DNA of 64,000 nt from Echiichthys vipera (taxonomy: Eukaryota > Chordata > Actinopteri > Perciformes > Trachinidae). The first letter of the stretch is position 1. Each line of letters opens with the position of its first letter. The position numbers were made by a program, and so were the translations under genes. Below the pieces are notes generated by a model. That model did no database searches. It was not told the origin of the DNA and was given only the letters and a program-made list of their open reading frames with translations. The DNA lies in contig OY829655.1 of assembly GCA_963691815.1 (NCBI GenBank), positions 16,004,151 to 16,068,150 of the forward strand, in the 5' to 3' direction. Shown here piece after piece: positions 1 to 13,213 of the stretch.

Positions 1-53
1 TAAACACCTAAGGGGGGGGAAACACTAATTTCATGCTCACATAAACCTGTAGC

Positions 54-285
<232 letters not shown>

Positions 286-1419
286 TATGGTAATGCAGTG
301 GGTCCGCAGTCACTACAAACTGTGTTTGGGAACACTCCTCACGTCAGCACAGCCTGCCGCAGCAGTAGCATTCAGAACTTTCTATTCCTCTCCACAACAA
401 TCTTCCATCCACCCATCTCTTTGTCTGCCCGTCTGCTTCTCTGTCTACCGTGCACACATTTGCTCATTCCTCTGTGATGACCTGTACTCACATCTCCTAG
501 GTCCTTCCTCTGTCTCATTTCATTTCTTTGAAGGCAGTATTTTTTCTCAAAAGGCAAAATAAAAAATAAAAACATGCTGGCCACTCGGTGGAAAGGCTTT
601 ATTTGTACAGATGGGCTTTGAGAGGTGATTTAGAAGGATGACAATGACTTAAAGTCTAAGCTTTACAAAGCCACATGGCCTTTCACTCGTTCTTTTTAAC
701 CGAGACTGCTGAAAAAAAGCACTGCAGCTCATATCGGATTAAAAGGTTAGAGTTGTAGCTCGAGGTCAGGCCCGTACAGCCCAAAGAAGTTAGCTATAAA
801 ATCCGATGAACAACTCTAAAACTGCCAAGCTACGAATGAAAGGGTGTAAAAAATTAAGCTACAGCAATTTGCACTACCTGCAGACGTATAACATCTTCTC
901 AGTTGAAAGGTTGTCGCAGGATTTCAGACAGACAAACAGCTCAGAAAGCCTGCTTGATTCTCTGTCGTGGATTTTGTTGGATATATTACCCAGCTGAAGT
1001 AAACATGATGATTTGGGAGACCTTGGATTAAATGTGATACCAAAGGCCATTATCTATCTGGATAAAAGATTAAAACAGACCTCTGAGTCTGATTGAAATC
1101 GATTCTGTGGCAACAACAAGGTGCCAGCAACAAAACAATACTTTAGTTTTGTCAGAGAATAACATAGAATTTTTTTTCCTGCTTCAGAGTTTACTAGTGT
1201 GACAGCTGACAGAACGTGAACCTGAACTCAAGCTGTTTACTAGCAAGCTGTCCGATTTACCAGAGGTCTGGATCTTAGGAAAGGGAGCCCTCATACTGAA
1301 ATGTTTGAACTTTAGGGGACATAGTGTCCCCTGTGTTTGTCATTACTCTTTTCACTGTCCTTTTCCTGCCCTCTCTGAGGAAAGAATAAAATAGACAAAT
1401 TCATGAGAAAGAGGCAGGG
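286..1419. other. no gene seen
   Basis: About 1.1 kb of AT-rich unique-looking sequence. No splice-supported coding exon, RNA gene or repeat family was recognised. Confidence 0.5.
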
Positions 1420-1429
1420 TGGATGGACT

Positions 1430-1702
1430 GTACTGGGCAGCTGTGACTCAGAGGGTAGAGCGAGTCATCCTCCATTCAAAAATCGGGCTGCACGTCGAGT
1501 CCTTGGGCAAGAAACTGAACTCCAAATTGCTCCTTGTGCTGCGCATGGGTGTGTGAATGTGGTTTAAATGATTAGATTCGATTCGATTTGATGATGATAT
1601 AGCTTCTGCCATCAGTGTGAATGTCTGTGTGAATGTGACAAGTAGTGTAAAAAGCACCTTGAGTGGTCAGGAGAGAAGAAGTACACGTCCATTTTCCATG
1701 GA
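1430..1702 (+). mobile_element. tRNA-derived SINE
   Basis: The head (GGGCAGCTGTGACTCAGAGG and onward) resembles a degenerate tRNA-type promoter. The body contains the segment 'CCTTGGGCAAGAAACTGAAC' and ends near 'AAAAAGCACCTTGAGTGGTC', a layout I recognise from a SINE family common in teleosts. TGGATGGACT flanks it at 1420-1429 and 1703-1712, a possible 10-bp target duplication, although (ATGG)n tails can mimic this. The family name is not assigned. Confidence 0.65.
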
Positions 1703-1716
1703 TGGATGGACTTTCA

Positions 1717-1850
1717 AGTCAAGTCAGTTTTATTGTCAAAAATTGCAATATGCATGACATACAAAATGCAAAAAATGAAATTACAGTCCTCTCAGACCCA
1801 GTGCAATCGGAATATACATACAACATAATAAAAATAATAAAAATATACAA
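1717..1850. mobile_element. probable non-LTR retrotransposon tail
   Basis: The sequence around GTCAAGTCAGTTTTATTGTC, followed by an A-rich stretch with AATAAAAATA repeats, resembles the 3' tail of LINEs dispersed in fish genomes. No reverse transcriptase remnant is present, so this is recognition by pattern only. Confidence 0.4.
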
Positions 1851-4349
1851 AGAGTAAAAATATACAAATACCAGAAACTGATGTTGGCTTCCACGCAAAA
1901 CCACAAATGTCCCCACAATTAGCCACGTGTTTATTTTTGTAACCATGAAATCAAAGGCCCTTAAAAATATTGACAAATTAGGGATTTAAACCCAAACCAC
2001 AATGTTTTTTTAACCCTGACAACATTGTTTTGTGCCTAAACGTAGCCAAACCATACATGATAAAAAAAATGTCCTGCTGACAGTGGCTTCAGATCAGAAA
2101 ACGTGTGATTTCGGCATGCGCTGCAACCCTACGACAGATTGTTGCTGCTGACACAAACAGATCGTGTCCCCCATCGACATTCTTAGTCACATAAAGAAGA
2201 GTAATCCTCTGTATTTCCTTACATGCCGCACTAATGCACAAGCCTCAGGGTCATTGAATATATGCTTTCAACCAAAGAATCCAAATCTATTTACTGATCT
2301 CTTTCCATACTATTGTTTCTTTTGGGGCACTATTTGTAGTCTTTGTGACTGAAGCTCTTGCCCTCCATGTCCCAATAAGCAACCTTCTTTCAAAGTCCTT
2401 TGGAGCTTTTCCTTTTGTCAACTGAACCTTCACAGAGCATGATAGAGTGGTAATTGCTTAAAATGTATCAGACAGTTCACCTGTACGGACATATCTCCAT
2501 TAGTTATAGTCCTTATCATTTATTCAGGGTTTTTTCACTTGAATTAAACCAGACACATAAAACATAACAATGGAGCTCTGTGACATTCACTAGATTGTTA
2601 AAAAAAAAAAAAAAAAAAAAAAGGATAAAGGAACTTAAAGGGCATTCTTTGGTACTTTCCATTGAATTGACCCTTCACCAAGATTACAAATTGTGTGGTG
2701 TTGGACACTTGGTTGAGTATTTCCTGCTGATTTTAAGAGCTTTATCACCAAGCATGCATGATGCACGTACAGAAAGTCTGGATGCACATTATTTTTCCTT
2801 TAATTAAGGAGAAGGAAGTAGTGAAAGACTGAAATGTACGATGAGGGAGCAACCCACTGAAATGAAAGCTGTGTCCCAGTGAATAGTTGTACAACCATTT
2901 GTAATTTTAAGATTTTAGATTTTAACAGTGAAAAACATATTACTTGTTGTTATTTGTATTGCTTAGTGAGATTACATATGTACCAGGGCCCAGGTTTTTT
3001 TGTTACACCCCTGAGTTAAAACTTCCTGTTCATTCTCTGAAAAGTTTTAATTTCTGAATCATTCAAGGAGCCAGATAAACAGTTCTTGCCAAACGTAAAA
3101 GGCTGGTCAATCTGTTATATTTTCATTTTTAGGCAATAAAATTTGACCTGATGAAAATAATGAGGATGGAATGAACCACGCTGGTGCCTCGGACACAACA
3201 AAGCCTGACAAGATGGATTTTCGTGTGATCATGTGCTACCACGGGAAGATAAAGATAAAATAAAAACAGACAAAAGTCACTGTAAACTGAGGGTATATGC
3301 AGATTATACCAATACAAAAAATGCATGTTTAATGCCACAGCTAATTCACATGGACACCATACTCCTGTAGGCTATGGACGGTACCTCTTTAATTTTCTCT
3401 TTTGAAGAGACCTTTTCTGTTTGAATCATTATGTCTTTACAACCAGTAGCTGCTGGAGCTGAGTTGCAGTGGAAAGTCATTTGGATGTAGATAAGTGGAG
3501 CTCAGCTCATCTCTGACAAGCTTTAATCTTATTTAAACTCTGGTTTTAAATCACTTCCAGTATCTATCAGTCTTGAATTACTCAGATTAAGCGTGGTGTG
3601 AGATACAGTGGAGAGTCATCAACATAGCATTGGAGAATAAACCCGCACCTAAAATTTGATCCTGAGGTACAAAACACCCAATAGAGTTTTAACCGGTGGC
3701 GTGCACAAGGACACCTTTATTACATTTGCACTTGATGCAGACACTTCCCATGCTTCATTTTTGTCTGAATGTAACACCCTGATGGTACCCAAGGTGTCAA
3801 CCTTGAAATGAGTTGCAACCGGAGCCGCTGACAGGCCGAGCATTTTTTATGTTGTCATTGACTTTTAGTGCCTGGATTTGTGCTTAAATTGAGCAGATTA
3901 AATCTCTCACTAACAGCTCTTCTCCTTTTTACTTTGTGCCGTAATTAAACAACATAGTGAGTGACCCAAGTGCTCTTCTGGTCAGTCCAGTTGCCCTACA
4001 GCTGACCCCCTGGTCACCCATAGGGCCTCTTTGGTCACCTTTAGAGCCCTTAGGTGCCCCTCTGGACAGTCCAAATACCGCATAAGGGCAGAAACCTTTG
4101 ACCCACACACACTGGAGAGATGGCCCCTGTTCCTTTTCATCCTTGCCTCATAGAAATTTGTGTCTAGAGACTGAGCTTGTCTGTGCATGTAATTCCTAAT
4201 GACATTGCCTTTTAGTTTCCTAGTGTCCTTATTCCTCTATTTACCTCAGACCTCATCAGTCTAAAACTTGTTTGAGAAAATATTTGTTTTTTTACCAAAG
4301 TCCTGACCTTTACAGTGCTTTTTCTGGACCATTTCATTTCATCTGTGAA
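1851..4349. other. no gene seen
   Basis: About 2.5 kb without a supportable exon. It holds a run of about 23 A at roughly 2600-2622. The longest open frames are under 80 codons and show no family resemblance. Confidence 0.5.
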
Positions 4350-4350
4350 A

Positions 4351-4352
<2 letters not shown>

Positions 4353-4392
<40 letters not shown>
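4353..4392. repeat. (CA)n microsatellite
   Basis: About 20 copies of CA, with imperfect CA-rich extension to about 4420. Confidence 0.95.
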
Positions 4393-4393
<1 letters not shown>

Positions 4394-4420
4394 CACACAA
4401 ACACACAAACATACACCTAA

Positions 4421-5854
4421 GCCTGTCCAGGTTACAGGTTTTTTTTTTAACATTGCACTATATGTCCATTCATCCATCTTACTAAATTATTTTCAGTTCT
4501 TCTTTCCATCACTTAGTCTAGATTAGTCCTCCATTCATTCATCTCCCATCCCTCCAGCTTTACTTTCTCTCCTACAACACATTTGCTCTGCTCGCCTATT
4601 AAATTATCTCTCCGTCTCTCAGCAGCCCAACTCGCTTTCAGTTCACCCATTCCTCCCACAGCTCCCGTTCTCTCTTAAAATATTCATTGATGTCTTAAAC
4701 ACTTTTTCTGTCTCTTTGACACAGACTGCCTATACTTAACTCCTTCATTGCTCTGTGTAACCCTCATACATTAGATAACATCACAGACACACTAGCAAGG
4801 ACGATGTATTTACATTTATTTACATATATACAGATAATTATTAAGTCCTGGTAATTATTAGTATTCTGAAAATGTTTTCTATGCTCAACTGTAATTTAAT
4901 ATTATGTAATATATTGTAATATATCACCATCTAACAGCAATATAGCTACAGTCATAACACTCTTCGATTCTGGCCACCATTTGGGGATTTTCTACTGAGA
5001 CACTGATACTGGCACCATGACTGGTGTTTGAGTCAAGTTATTTTTAAAATCTGTAAAGCAAAATCATAAATACAAATGGATGTAGCAGTGCTGTAATTCA
5101 AAAAGAACCTCATCAAAACTGTAATAGGGAAAAGCAGAACATGATGGCAATTGTGTACTGCATCTGAGAAATAATGAAAAAGAAATGGCTGGCTGAGACT
5201 GAAAATTCACATTCACAGTTACAAAAAATGCCTTTTCTCCTGTCATTTGATTACCTAAACCTGTTGCATATCTAATGAAAAATGTTGCTCTTAAACAACA
5301 TTTAAACCTGTTGTGATGTATGTCGCTTATTATGGTCATCAAAGCTCACAGAGAAAACTTTTTTCCTATTGCAGTCGACTGTACACAAAAATGAAAATAG
5401 ATACACACACACAGGTGGACACAATTTATACATGAAGCCATCTTCATTAGAGTCCTCATCTCATTTTCAGACAAACAAAAACGAGTGCTCCACCACTGTC
5501 TCTGCATTTCCTACATCTGTGACATGAGATCTTATTTAAGTCACAAGTGTTCAAATTAAATTTCAGTCAACCTTCATAATGCCGTCTGAGAGTCTCTCTG
5601 CGGCCCTTCTCCCTGACCATGGTTCACTGGTGTTGCCTTACTTTAAGAAGTATTTTTATCTCTCCCATGATATTATTTGCTGAGCAGTCAAATCGTTTTA
5701 GATTTATTTATAAAGCACTAGTCACAAAGCTTAGTCATAAAGAACTTTGCTTCAAAGAAAACAAAGGACACACAAACATATATTAAAACAAAGAAAAGAA
5801 CACACACAAACCAGAGTGTGTGCCTGTCAGCATGTGTTTGTGAGAATATATTTA
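4421..5854. other. no gene seen
   Basis: AT-rich sequence without recognisable exon, RNA gene or mobile element. Short open frames look random. Confidence 0.45.
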
Positions 5855-5856
5855 AG

Positions 5857-5981
5857 ATCCCATATTTTGCTCATGTTTAGGTTCATACTTGTATATAACA
5901 TTTTGATAATTTCACAGTATTTTTATGCTGCTTTATAATCCAAAAAAGACATGGAAATCTCACATTTTACCATATAGAACC
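5857..5981 (-). mobile_element. short internally deleted MITE copy
   Basis: It begins ATCCCATATTTTGCTCATG with 'GGTTCATACTTGTA' close behind, and ends with ACATGGAAATCTCACATTTT. The same terminal segments, in the opposite orientation and further apart, bound the longer copy at 16926-17370. Only about 125 bp remain here, so the middle of the element is deleted. Confidence 0.6.
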
Positions 5982-7058
5982 AAGGCAAACTGTCTTCAGG
6001 ACACTAAGACAGTGTATAAGGAAGCAGCCATATAGAGATAACAGCTGCTCTTCATGGAAGCTTTTATTGCTCAGTGGGCATGTGGTCTGGAGCAAAGTCT
6101 GACACATTGTCTGAAATGATGAAATGGGTGGACTGGCATGGAGACCTGCATACTGTGAGAGGAAATCACATCACAGTATTGGATTCCTAAACATCTTAAG
6201 GCTATATAGACAGGAGCGAGAGGAGAGAATATGTTGTAAATCTAACTGTCCATTTCAGACTAGTTGTAGCAGTAGACCTGTGCATTTTCTCTCTCTCGAG
6301 TACTTAACAGACACCAACATGCATGTATCCAGTTTGGTCACATGTGCAGGATATCAACATCAAAATGACCAAATATAAAACTTAAAGAGCGCTTCACATT
6401 AGTGATGATTTAAACTCTGTGTAATGGAAAGTAGCATGAGTAACAAATCTCAAATGCATTTGTTTTTACCCCCAATAGATAAGAGGACAACTTATCAGTG
6501 AATGCCAGTGTTTTCTTTACTTTATTCAAACTGAACTTGAACTGAATTACCATTATGAAATCTCCTGCACTTGTGTCAATGGTAAATGTATCAGCGTTAT
6601 CAGAGGTAGTGGCTCTTAAGCATTAATTTGGGCTGAGGATTCTGCCTCATCAGCTGTAATATGTAGCCATGTTGGATTGTCACTGGGCAATACAGGCATG
6701 TGGTGGTCGGAGTATAATACAAATTATTCAACTATCAGCCTGACACTATATAATCTCCCACATATTACTCACCATCCAAACTGTTGTTTCCAATATCAAA
6801 AATCTTTGTTTCTGGCTCCCATTGGCAGACAGTTATATACCAACTTTTGTTTTAGTTCATTTCCAAAATGTCACCTACACACACCTACACAGTGTTCCAT
6901 GTGTAGGCTGGGGTCAGCTATGAAGTCAGTCATTTTCAGTGCAGTAGCTACAGGCCAGTTCAGTTGTGTTGCTGGACTTTTGCAGGCTGCTGGTATGCTG
7001 CATGTTGCACCGGCAACAAACAGCAGCAGTCCTTATTGGTATTTCTTACAATGTTAGA
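5982..7058. other. no gene seen
   Basis: No coding exon was recognised. The open frame near 6677-7057 lacks a family match and has no splice context. Confidence 0.45.
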
Positions 7059-7330
7059 GGGGGAGGGGAGAATGGAGATTGGGCCGTATCTATAGATGTC
7101 AGATACTGAGACAGGGGTGACAGGAGGAAGAAATGGAGGGTTGAATGAGATGGAAATGAGGAGGGACAGGAGAAGGAAAAGTACGAGAAAGAAGAAGATA
7201 AGGAAACCAGGAGGGGAAAGAAAGCACGGTGAGAAAAGGAAAAATTGGCAGTGCAGGTGAGAGGCGAGGGAGAACGGTAGAGAGAGAGGGGGGGGGGGGG
7301 GTGAGAGCTAATAGAGAGGACTGAGGGTGT
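7059..7330. repeat. purine-rich (GA/GGA) tract
   Basis: The plus strand is strongly biased to A and G for about 270 bp and includes a run of G near 7289-7301. Pyrimidine-rich open frames on the other strand (Ser/Pro/Leu-rich) are consequences of this bias. Confidence 0.75.
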
Positions 7331-7828
7331 GAATAAAATATGTAAAGCAATAAGAAAAGATGAGAGTGATGCAGATATAGAAAACAATACGCTGTTGCAG
7401 AAGGATCGTTTTATCAATCTTTTAAATTAACAGTTTTGTAAACCTACTGTGATCACAGTTCAAGGGATGTGGATACGATATTACACAGGTGAGGAATAGT
7501 ATCGATTGACTCACAGCACCCGAGGCTGTTGGGAAATTGACATGTCAGGCTATACTTGTGTGGTGTGAAAATAAAAGCCCTATAATTGGTCATCCTCCAC
7601 GGACTGGTTTGGGCAGAGGTTAGAACTAATAAAAAGTAGTAGTAGTAAATATTGGGAAATTGGTTGTTCACGGGACCTAAAGAGACAATAATGTCTTTTT
7701 TACTGTTATAATTAAAGCATGAGATGAGCAGAGAGTAATTCTAACTTTTCAGATTATAATCAGAACAGGTTATAATCAAAAGCAGTTGCAGAATTCTGAC
7801 CCCATTGAATTGATTTCAGTTTATTGAT

Positions 7829-7880
7829 TGACTGACTGACTGACTGACTGACTGACTGACTGACTGACTGACTGACTGAC
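7829..7880. repeat. (GACT)n microsatellite
   Basis: Thirteen near-perfect copies of the tetranucleotide GACT. Confidence 0.95.
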
Positions 7881-10800
7881 AAGACTGGTTGATTGATGTC
7901 TTGTATAGTAGTCTGCAATTGTAAAGCAGGTATGAGAAAAAAAATAACTTGCTTTTTTGCTTAATGCACAGTTTTGGCGCTATAATGGTGACAAAATCTG
8001 TCTGCAGCTAAAAACACCTGGCATACTCAAAACCACCTCTGTGGTAGTTCTCGCTGCAGTAGGCGTATCCAGGACCATGTTATGCCATGATGACACACAC
8101 AGACTCACAAGGTGAAGGCGATACCAGCATTGCTGTCATGGTTGGTAAAAAGCCATGACAGGGCCTATAGCATCTTTCTATGTTATATTTGTTCCTCTTA
8201 ACCTAATGTTAGTTTTGCCTTTGTTCTAGCATGTTGCAGGAAGTACATGTAAATCCACAGTGCCTGAAATTGATGTCCATGTAACGCAGCCCTTAAGGGG
8301 CTTCCTGCTGTCATCTCACATCAAATAGAAAAAGAAGTTCTCATCGCTCAGGGACTGGACCTTCTGTATTTCAAAATATCTATGTCGAGCACCAAATGTG
8401 TGGGGTAAAGCTGCAGTTGATCCAACAAGAACACTGGATTGACACAGTGAGCATTGCGTTATAGGGTTGTGTTCACGACTGTGTTATGTGTACATGTGTC
8501 ATCCTTTTTATCCATGTCAGGAGATTTATTGCCGAAGGTACCTCTGAGCCACCAACGTGGCTCCTGAAGTGATACGGCAGCTGTTCAATCAAGAGACCTA
8601 CGGGCACTGCTAGGTGACAGAGACTCCAGTTGTGCCAGCGAAATCCCGTCGCTTAACTTGAAGATCCCTCTCTTGTTTGCTGTCTGTCTCAGTCATCCCT
8701 CTGTCAGCTATGTGTTGTGACTGTTCACAAGCCTCTGTTTAAATCCTGTCTTAAAAACAGAGCCTCGAGTCCAATTTGTCAAATCAGTATGAATTTATGC
8801 AGAAGCTCCACACCTCCTGCTGTGTCTACTCAAGCAGTGCTTCAACAGAATTACTGTTGTAATTTTAATTTGTGTTGAGATAATAACGACATGTCATTAG
8901 TGTGACTGTTTAGTTTAGTTTAGTTTGACAACATGGAGGAGAGGACTATGTTAAGACCTTGTGAATGTCTCTGAGGTCACAAAAGCAATCATGCATACAC
9001 CAAACATCACATTAAAGGGGACTACCCGCCCATTTTCAGAGGGATGTTATTCCTGTAGTCTGAGACAGACCAAACATATTAGTACACAACGTAGACAATG
9101 AATTGAGAAAGATGTTTTAAATGACTCTGGGAGAACCTTGGGAAATGTTCTGAGTATATGGGGGCATTTTCTGTTTCAGAAAAACTACAATAGATTAAAG
9201 CTCATTTAAGTATGAAATAAAGAAAACACACTAAATCAATCTCATATTCATTGTCAATGTTTGAGACTTAGTTCTCTGGTTTCTGGATTTGAGAGTGAAT
9301 AGCTCATGTTCATAAATACAGGCCATTGAAATAACATATTGGATTTTTAATTAAAGTGGTTTTCCTCTTTAATACATAAATCACATACACATATTTAGCT
9401 GAGATTTTATCAATAACTGATCGATATCTGCCGTCTTTTCAAAGCATTTTTTACATTGCAAGGTAATGTACCATAAAATTAAACAATAACATCATAATAA
9501 TATGCTTCATTTATACATCACTATTAAAAAGAAACATAGGTTTTCACACAGTGCTTAAAAATGATAGTAAAAAAATAAAAAATCTGTATGTCTGCTTTCT
9601 ATCTGCATGTGTGCACATTAGAGGGAAAAAAGACAAAACCCTGGTTAAAACAATGATACTGAACAGGTTGGTGTTCAGGACCTTTGTAGAGATGGGAAAC
9701 ACAATGATCGATGCTGCTTGCTGACCTCAGTTTAATGTATGCGTTTGTGTGTGTATGAGTGAGTGTGTGAGATTGTGTGCAAACCAACCTTGAAGTATAC
9801 TCTGAGCACTGAAGTAAACAAGGCTGGTAGGGCTTTTTTTGTCCAGTGGTTGATCAACGCCAATGTGGCCATGAGCACTACCTCTATCACAACCTGATGT
9901 TTCTACGGCAACCCGCACTCCTGCAGAGGCCTGCATTCACTTCCAACACGCAAACACACACAAGTATAGTCAGGAGCACAACAGCACACACAGACACACA
10001 ACTGAACACATGATTACACAAAGCGCAGATTTAAAATATGCAATATGTATGTAATGTAATGTACTAAGTGGCTCTTTGCATGTTGCATGCCGTGTTCCAC
10101 TGCAGACATATGGAGGAAGAAAAGCTCATACTTATATATACACATGGATGTACAGTTTTTGTTGCCATGGGACAGTTTTGCAGAAACAAAAAACTAATTC
10201 TAAAAATAATGAGTGCTGCAATTATAAGAAATCTACGTTAACAATTATTTTATTTTGTAACACAGTATTTGCATGAAAATAATAATCCCCAGGATTATAC
10301 ATTTTGGAAATATTCCATCACTTTTTGCTCTATCTATCTCTTACCCCCATTAGGAAGCATGTTTTGCTGGACAGACACAGTTATCACTAAAAGCAGCTGC
10401 TATAAAATAATGAAACATGAAGGTAAAACATTGCTCTTGAGTGTAAAAGTCTGTTATCCATCACATGCATCAGATAGAGCAAAATGGATTTCCACCAACA
10501 TGGTCGTCTTATTGAGCTGCTACTCTTGCCAATCCCTTATTTCCCTCATAAATGAAGTCACAGACCCAAGTGAGCTCTGACCTGTAAGGCGGCAGCACAT
10601 TCCTTCAACAGGCTGATAAGCTTTACTGGAAAGACACCGTCCTCTTTTCACACATAAATTAATAATTAAAATTAGATTTTTTTCTAACTGGAAGAAGCAA
10701 ATTAAATGTTTTTAAATTAAAGATTAATAAGCAGTTAACAGCAGTTTTTTTATTCATTCTACCAGGGCTGCTGAAGCTGTAACCTTATTGGTGGAAATCC

Positions 10801-11235
10801 TCAAGGTCACAATAAGAGAAGAGTATTTTAGAGACTCTTAAAGTATATTACCTCAAAACAATATTTATGTCAATTGAAGATTTCAAACAATGACAGAAGG
10901 GGTAACAACTAGATTGGCAGTTGATACTGAAGATAATTGGACTTTCTTGTGAATAAAGGACCCTTTCATCATTTTGGGGAAATAAGACAGTTTGCTGTCT
11001 AATAAGACTTTCCTCACCAGGAAAATTGCAGTCGGCTATTTGTGTCACTTCTATATAGTCAAAATATTTCTTAACCAATTAATGTGCTCTTTTTCTAATC
11101 ATAACAAAGTAGTTTCTGTTGAGGGAAATTAACCACACTTTAACTAAAGGGGTGGCAGATCAGAAAACATGCATATTAAATTGTGTGTAAACAGTCCTTT
11201 ACAGTCGTCTTCCCCCATGTGCTATATACCATTAC
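7881..11235. other. no gene seen
   Basis: About 3.3 kb in which I recognise no gene, RNA gene or clear repeat family. Short CA-rich clusters occur near 9750 and 9950-10010. Confidence 0.45.
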
Positions 11236-11239
11236 TGAC

Positions 11240-11680
11240 AAAGAACAACTTAGAACTATCTGTGATAAGCAACTACAGAGCCATCTCCAATATCCCTTTC
11301 CTTAGGAAAATACTGGAAAAGATTTTCTAAAAACAGCTACATAGTTACCTATCACTGCATAATCTGTATAATGTGTATCAATCAGGACTAACTGCAGCAC
11401 TGAAACAGCTCTCATAAAAGGAGTCAATGACCTACAGATCAACAATGCTGCAAAATTTTACTTAGATTAGATTTAAAAAATCAGGTTATTTGGCCTATTC
11501 TGTATCCCTTGACAACTCTAAAACTGTCAATTTTAACATTTGCTCTGGGTCCTACAGGGCTCAGTCCTAGGCCCAGTTAGACCCAGTTATGCTGCCACTT
11601 GTTTCCATCATACAGATACACAATGTATCTTACTATTCATATGCTGATGACACACAACAATATTTCACACTATATTTTTC
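11240..11680 (+). pseudogene. decayed LINE reverse transcriptase fragment
   Basis: Read with frameshifts and stops, the plus strand shows reverse transcriptase landmarks in order. These are a 'NYRAISNIPFLGKILEKIF' segment, a 'YQSGL' segment, a 'GSVLGP'-like segment after 'SGSYRA', and a remnant of the Y-A-D-D region near 11640. This order is typical of fish LINE ORF2 proteins. The copy cannot be functional: it is short and broken in several places. Confidence 0.7.
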
Positions 11681-12214
11681 ACACTGGATGACCAAACTTT
11701 CTGAAGTTAAACAAAGACAAGACTGCGATCCTTATGGTAGGTGCTAGAAGTCAGAGACAGGAGATTTTTGCAACGTACTACAAATTGATATGAGGACATA
11801 TAATATATAATATATGTGATATAAGATGTACCCCCATTAATTATTTTTCAGTATGCATTAAAATATGTTTCCAACACTGATCGACAATATATATTTATCA
11901 TGCATGTCTTGACTTGTTGGGTAAGGAATAAGTTATATGTGACTCATTTCGGGGCTTGATCTCCTAACGTATATGCTGCTTGTTTGACCTTGGTTAATGC
12001 AAAACCTCACCTCTGCAATTTGCTTGGCAAGGTAAACATAAAAATAGCTCTTACCATTCTGCTGCATTGATATGACTGGAAATGTCCTTTCTATACGATT
12101 TAATTTCTGTAGGTGAGTCACATGCTTGTGGTAACGGGAGTGTGTCTATGTTCCCACAGCCCTACATTTCCAAGATTTCTTTCAAAAATTAGAGGGCATA
12201 GGGCCTAATTGTTT

Positions 12215-12445
12215 TAATTCATTCATTCATCTTGTCCCTGGTCCCTATCGGGGTCGCTGCTGCCGATCCCAGCTGACATGGCGTGAGGCGGGGTACACCC
12301 TGGACAGAACGCCAGTCTATCGCAGGGCACATAGAGACAAACAGAGACAGACACACATTCACACCTACGGGCAATTTTAGAGTTATCAATTAACCTAACA
12401 TGTGAGGTGACAGTGCTAACCACCACACTACTGTGTCGCCCTATA
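12215..12445 (-). mobile_element. internally deleted tRNA-derived SINE, reverse orientation
   Basis: The reverse complement carries the tRNA-like head (GGTTAGCACTGTC-type), the 'GTGTGAATGTG' body and the tail 'AGCTGGGATC...CGACCCCGATAGGGACC'. It matches the fuller copy at 58031-58375 but lacks the central segment of roughly 100 bp. Confidence 0.7.
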
Positions 12446-12467
12446 AAAAGAAATCTTAGAAATGTGG

Positions 12468-12960
12468 GAATGCTGGGCTGTGGGAACATTAGGCTGTGGG
12501 AACATTGGGCTGTGGGAACATTAGGCTGTGGGAACATAGCGTTGTGGGAACATTGGGTTGTGGGAACATTAGGCTGTGGGAACATAGCGCTGTGGGAACA
12601 TAGGGCTGTGGGAACATTGGGCTGTGGAAACATAGAGCTTTGGGAACATAGCGCTGTGGGAACATAGGGCTGTGGAAACATAGAGCTTTGGGAACATAGG
12701 GCTGTGGGATCGTAGAGCTGTGGGAACATAAAGCTGTGGAAACATAGGGCTGTGGGATCATAGAGCTGTGGGAACATAGAGCTGTGGGAACATAGGGCTG
12801 TGGGATCATAGAGCTGTGGGAACATAGAGCTGTGGGAACATAGGGCTGAGGAAACATTGGGCTGTGGGAACATAGCGCTGTGGGAACATTGGGCTGTGGG
12901 AACATAGCGCTGTTGGAACATAGAGCTGTGGGAACAAAGAGTTGAGGGAACATTAGGAAC
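12468..12960. repeat. 16-bp minisatellite, about 30 copies
   Basis: Tandem units of GCTGTGGGAACATTAG and close variants. Because 16 is one more than a multiple of three, three successive units give a 16-codon period. All frames read through, which makes long false proteins rich in Ser, Met, Phe, Pro and Gln on the minus strand. Confidence 0.95.
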
Positions 12961-13213
12961 ACATGGCTTAATTTTCAAAATTTTCAGTGAAAAAAAATCC
13001 TTAGAAATGTGGGACCATAGGGCTGACCCCATGGTAACCTAGCAACCCCTGAAGCGTAGTGGTTCATTTCAGAACTTGAGGAAGAAAAGGCAAATATTTG
13101 TCGTATTGGGACTATTTATAAATGGGTTTTAAATGCAATAGTGTGACGTAGTTTTTGCATTAATTTATCATCCATAGTCATGCCAGTAAAGCAACCTTGA
13201 ATTAAACTGAACT

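Noticed and set aside
6677..7057. 126-codon plus-strand frame
   Set aside because: No recognisable domain, no splice context and no start context; regarded as chance.
7046..7417. Ser/Pro/Leu-rich minus-strand frames
   Set aside because: Caused by the purine-rich tract on the plus strand.
12468..12960. regular repeats that might suggest a CRISPR array
   Set aside because: The units are contiguous 16-mers without unique spacers, in a vertebrate genome.
12223..13032. 269-codon minus-strand frame rich in Ser, Phe, Pro, Met
   Set aside because: It is the translation of the 16-bp minisatellite and an adjoining SINE; all frames are open for the same reason.
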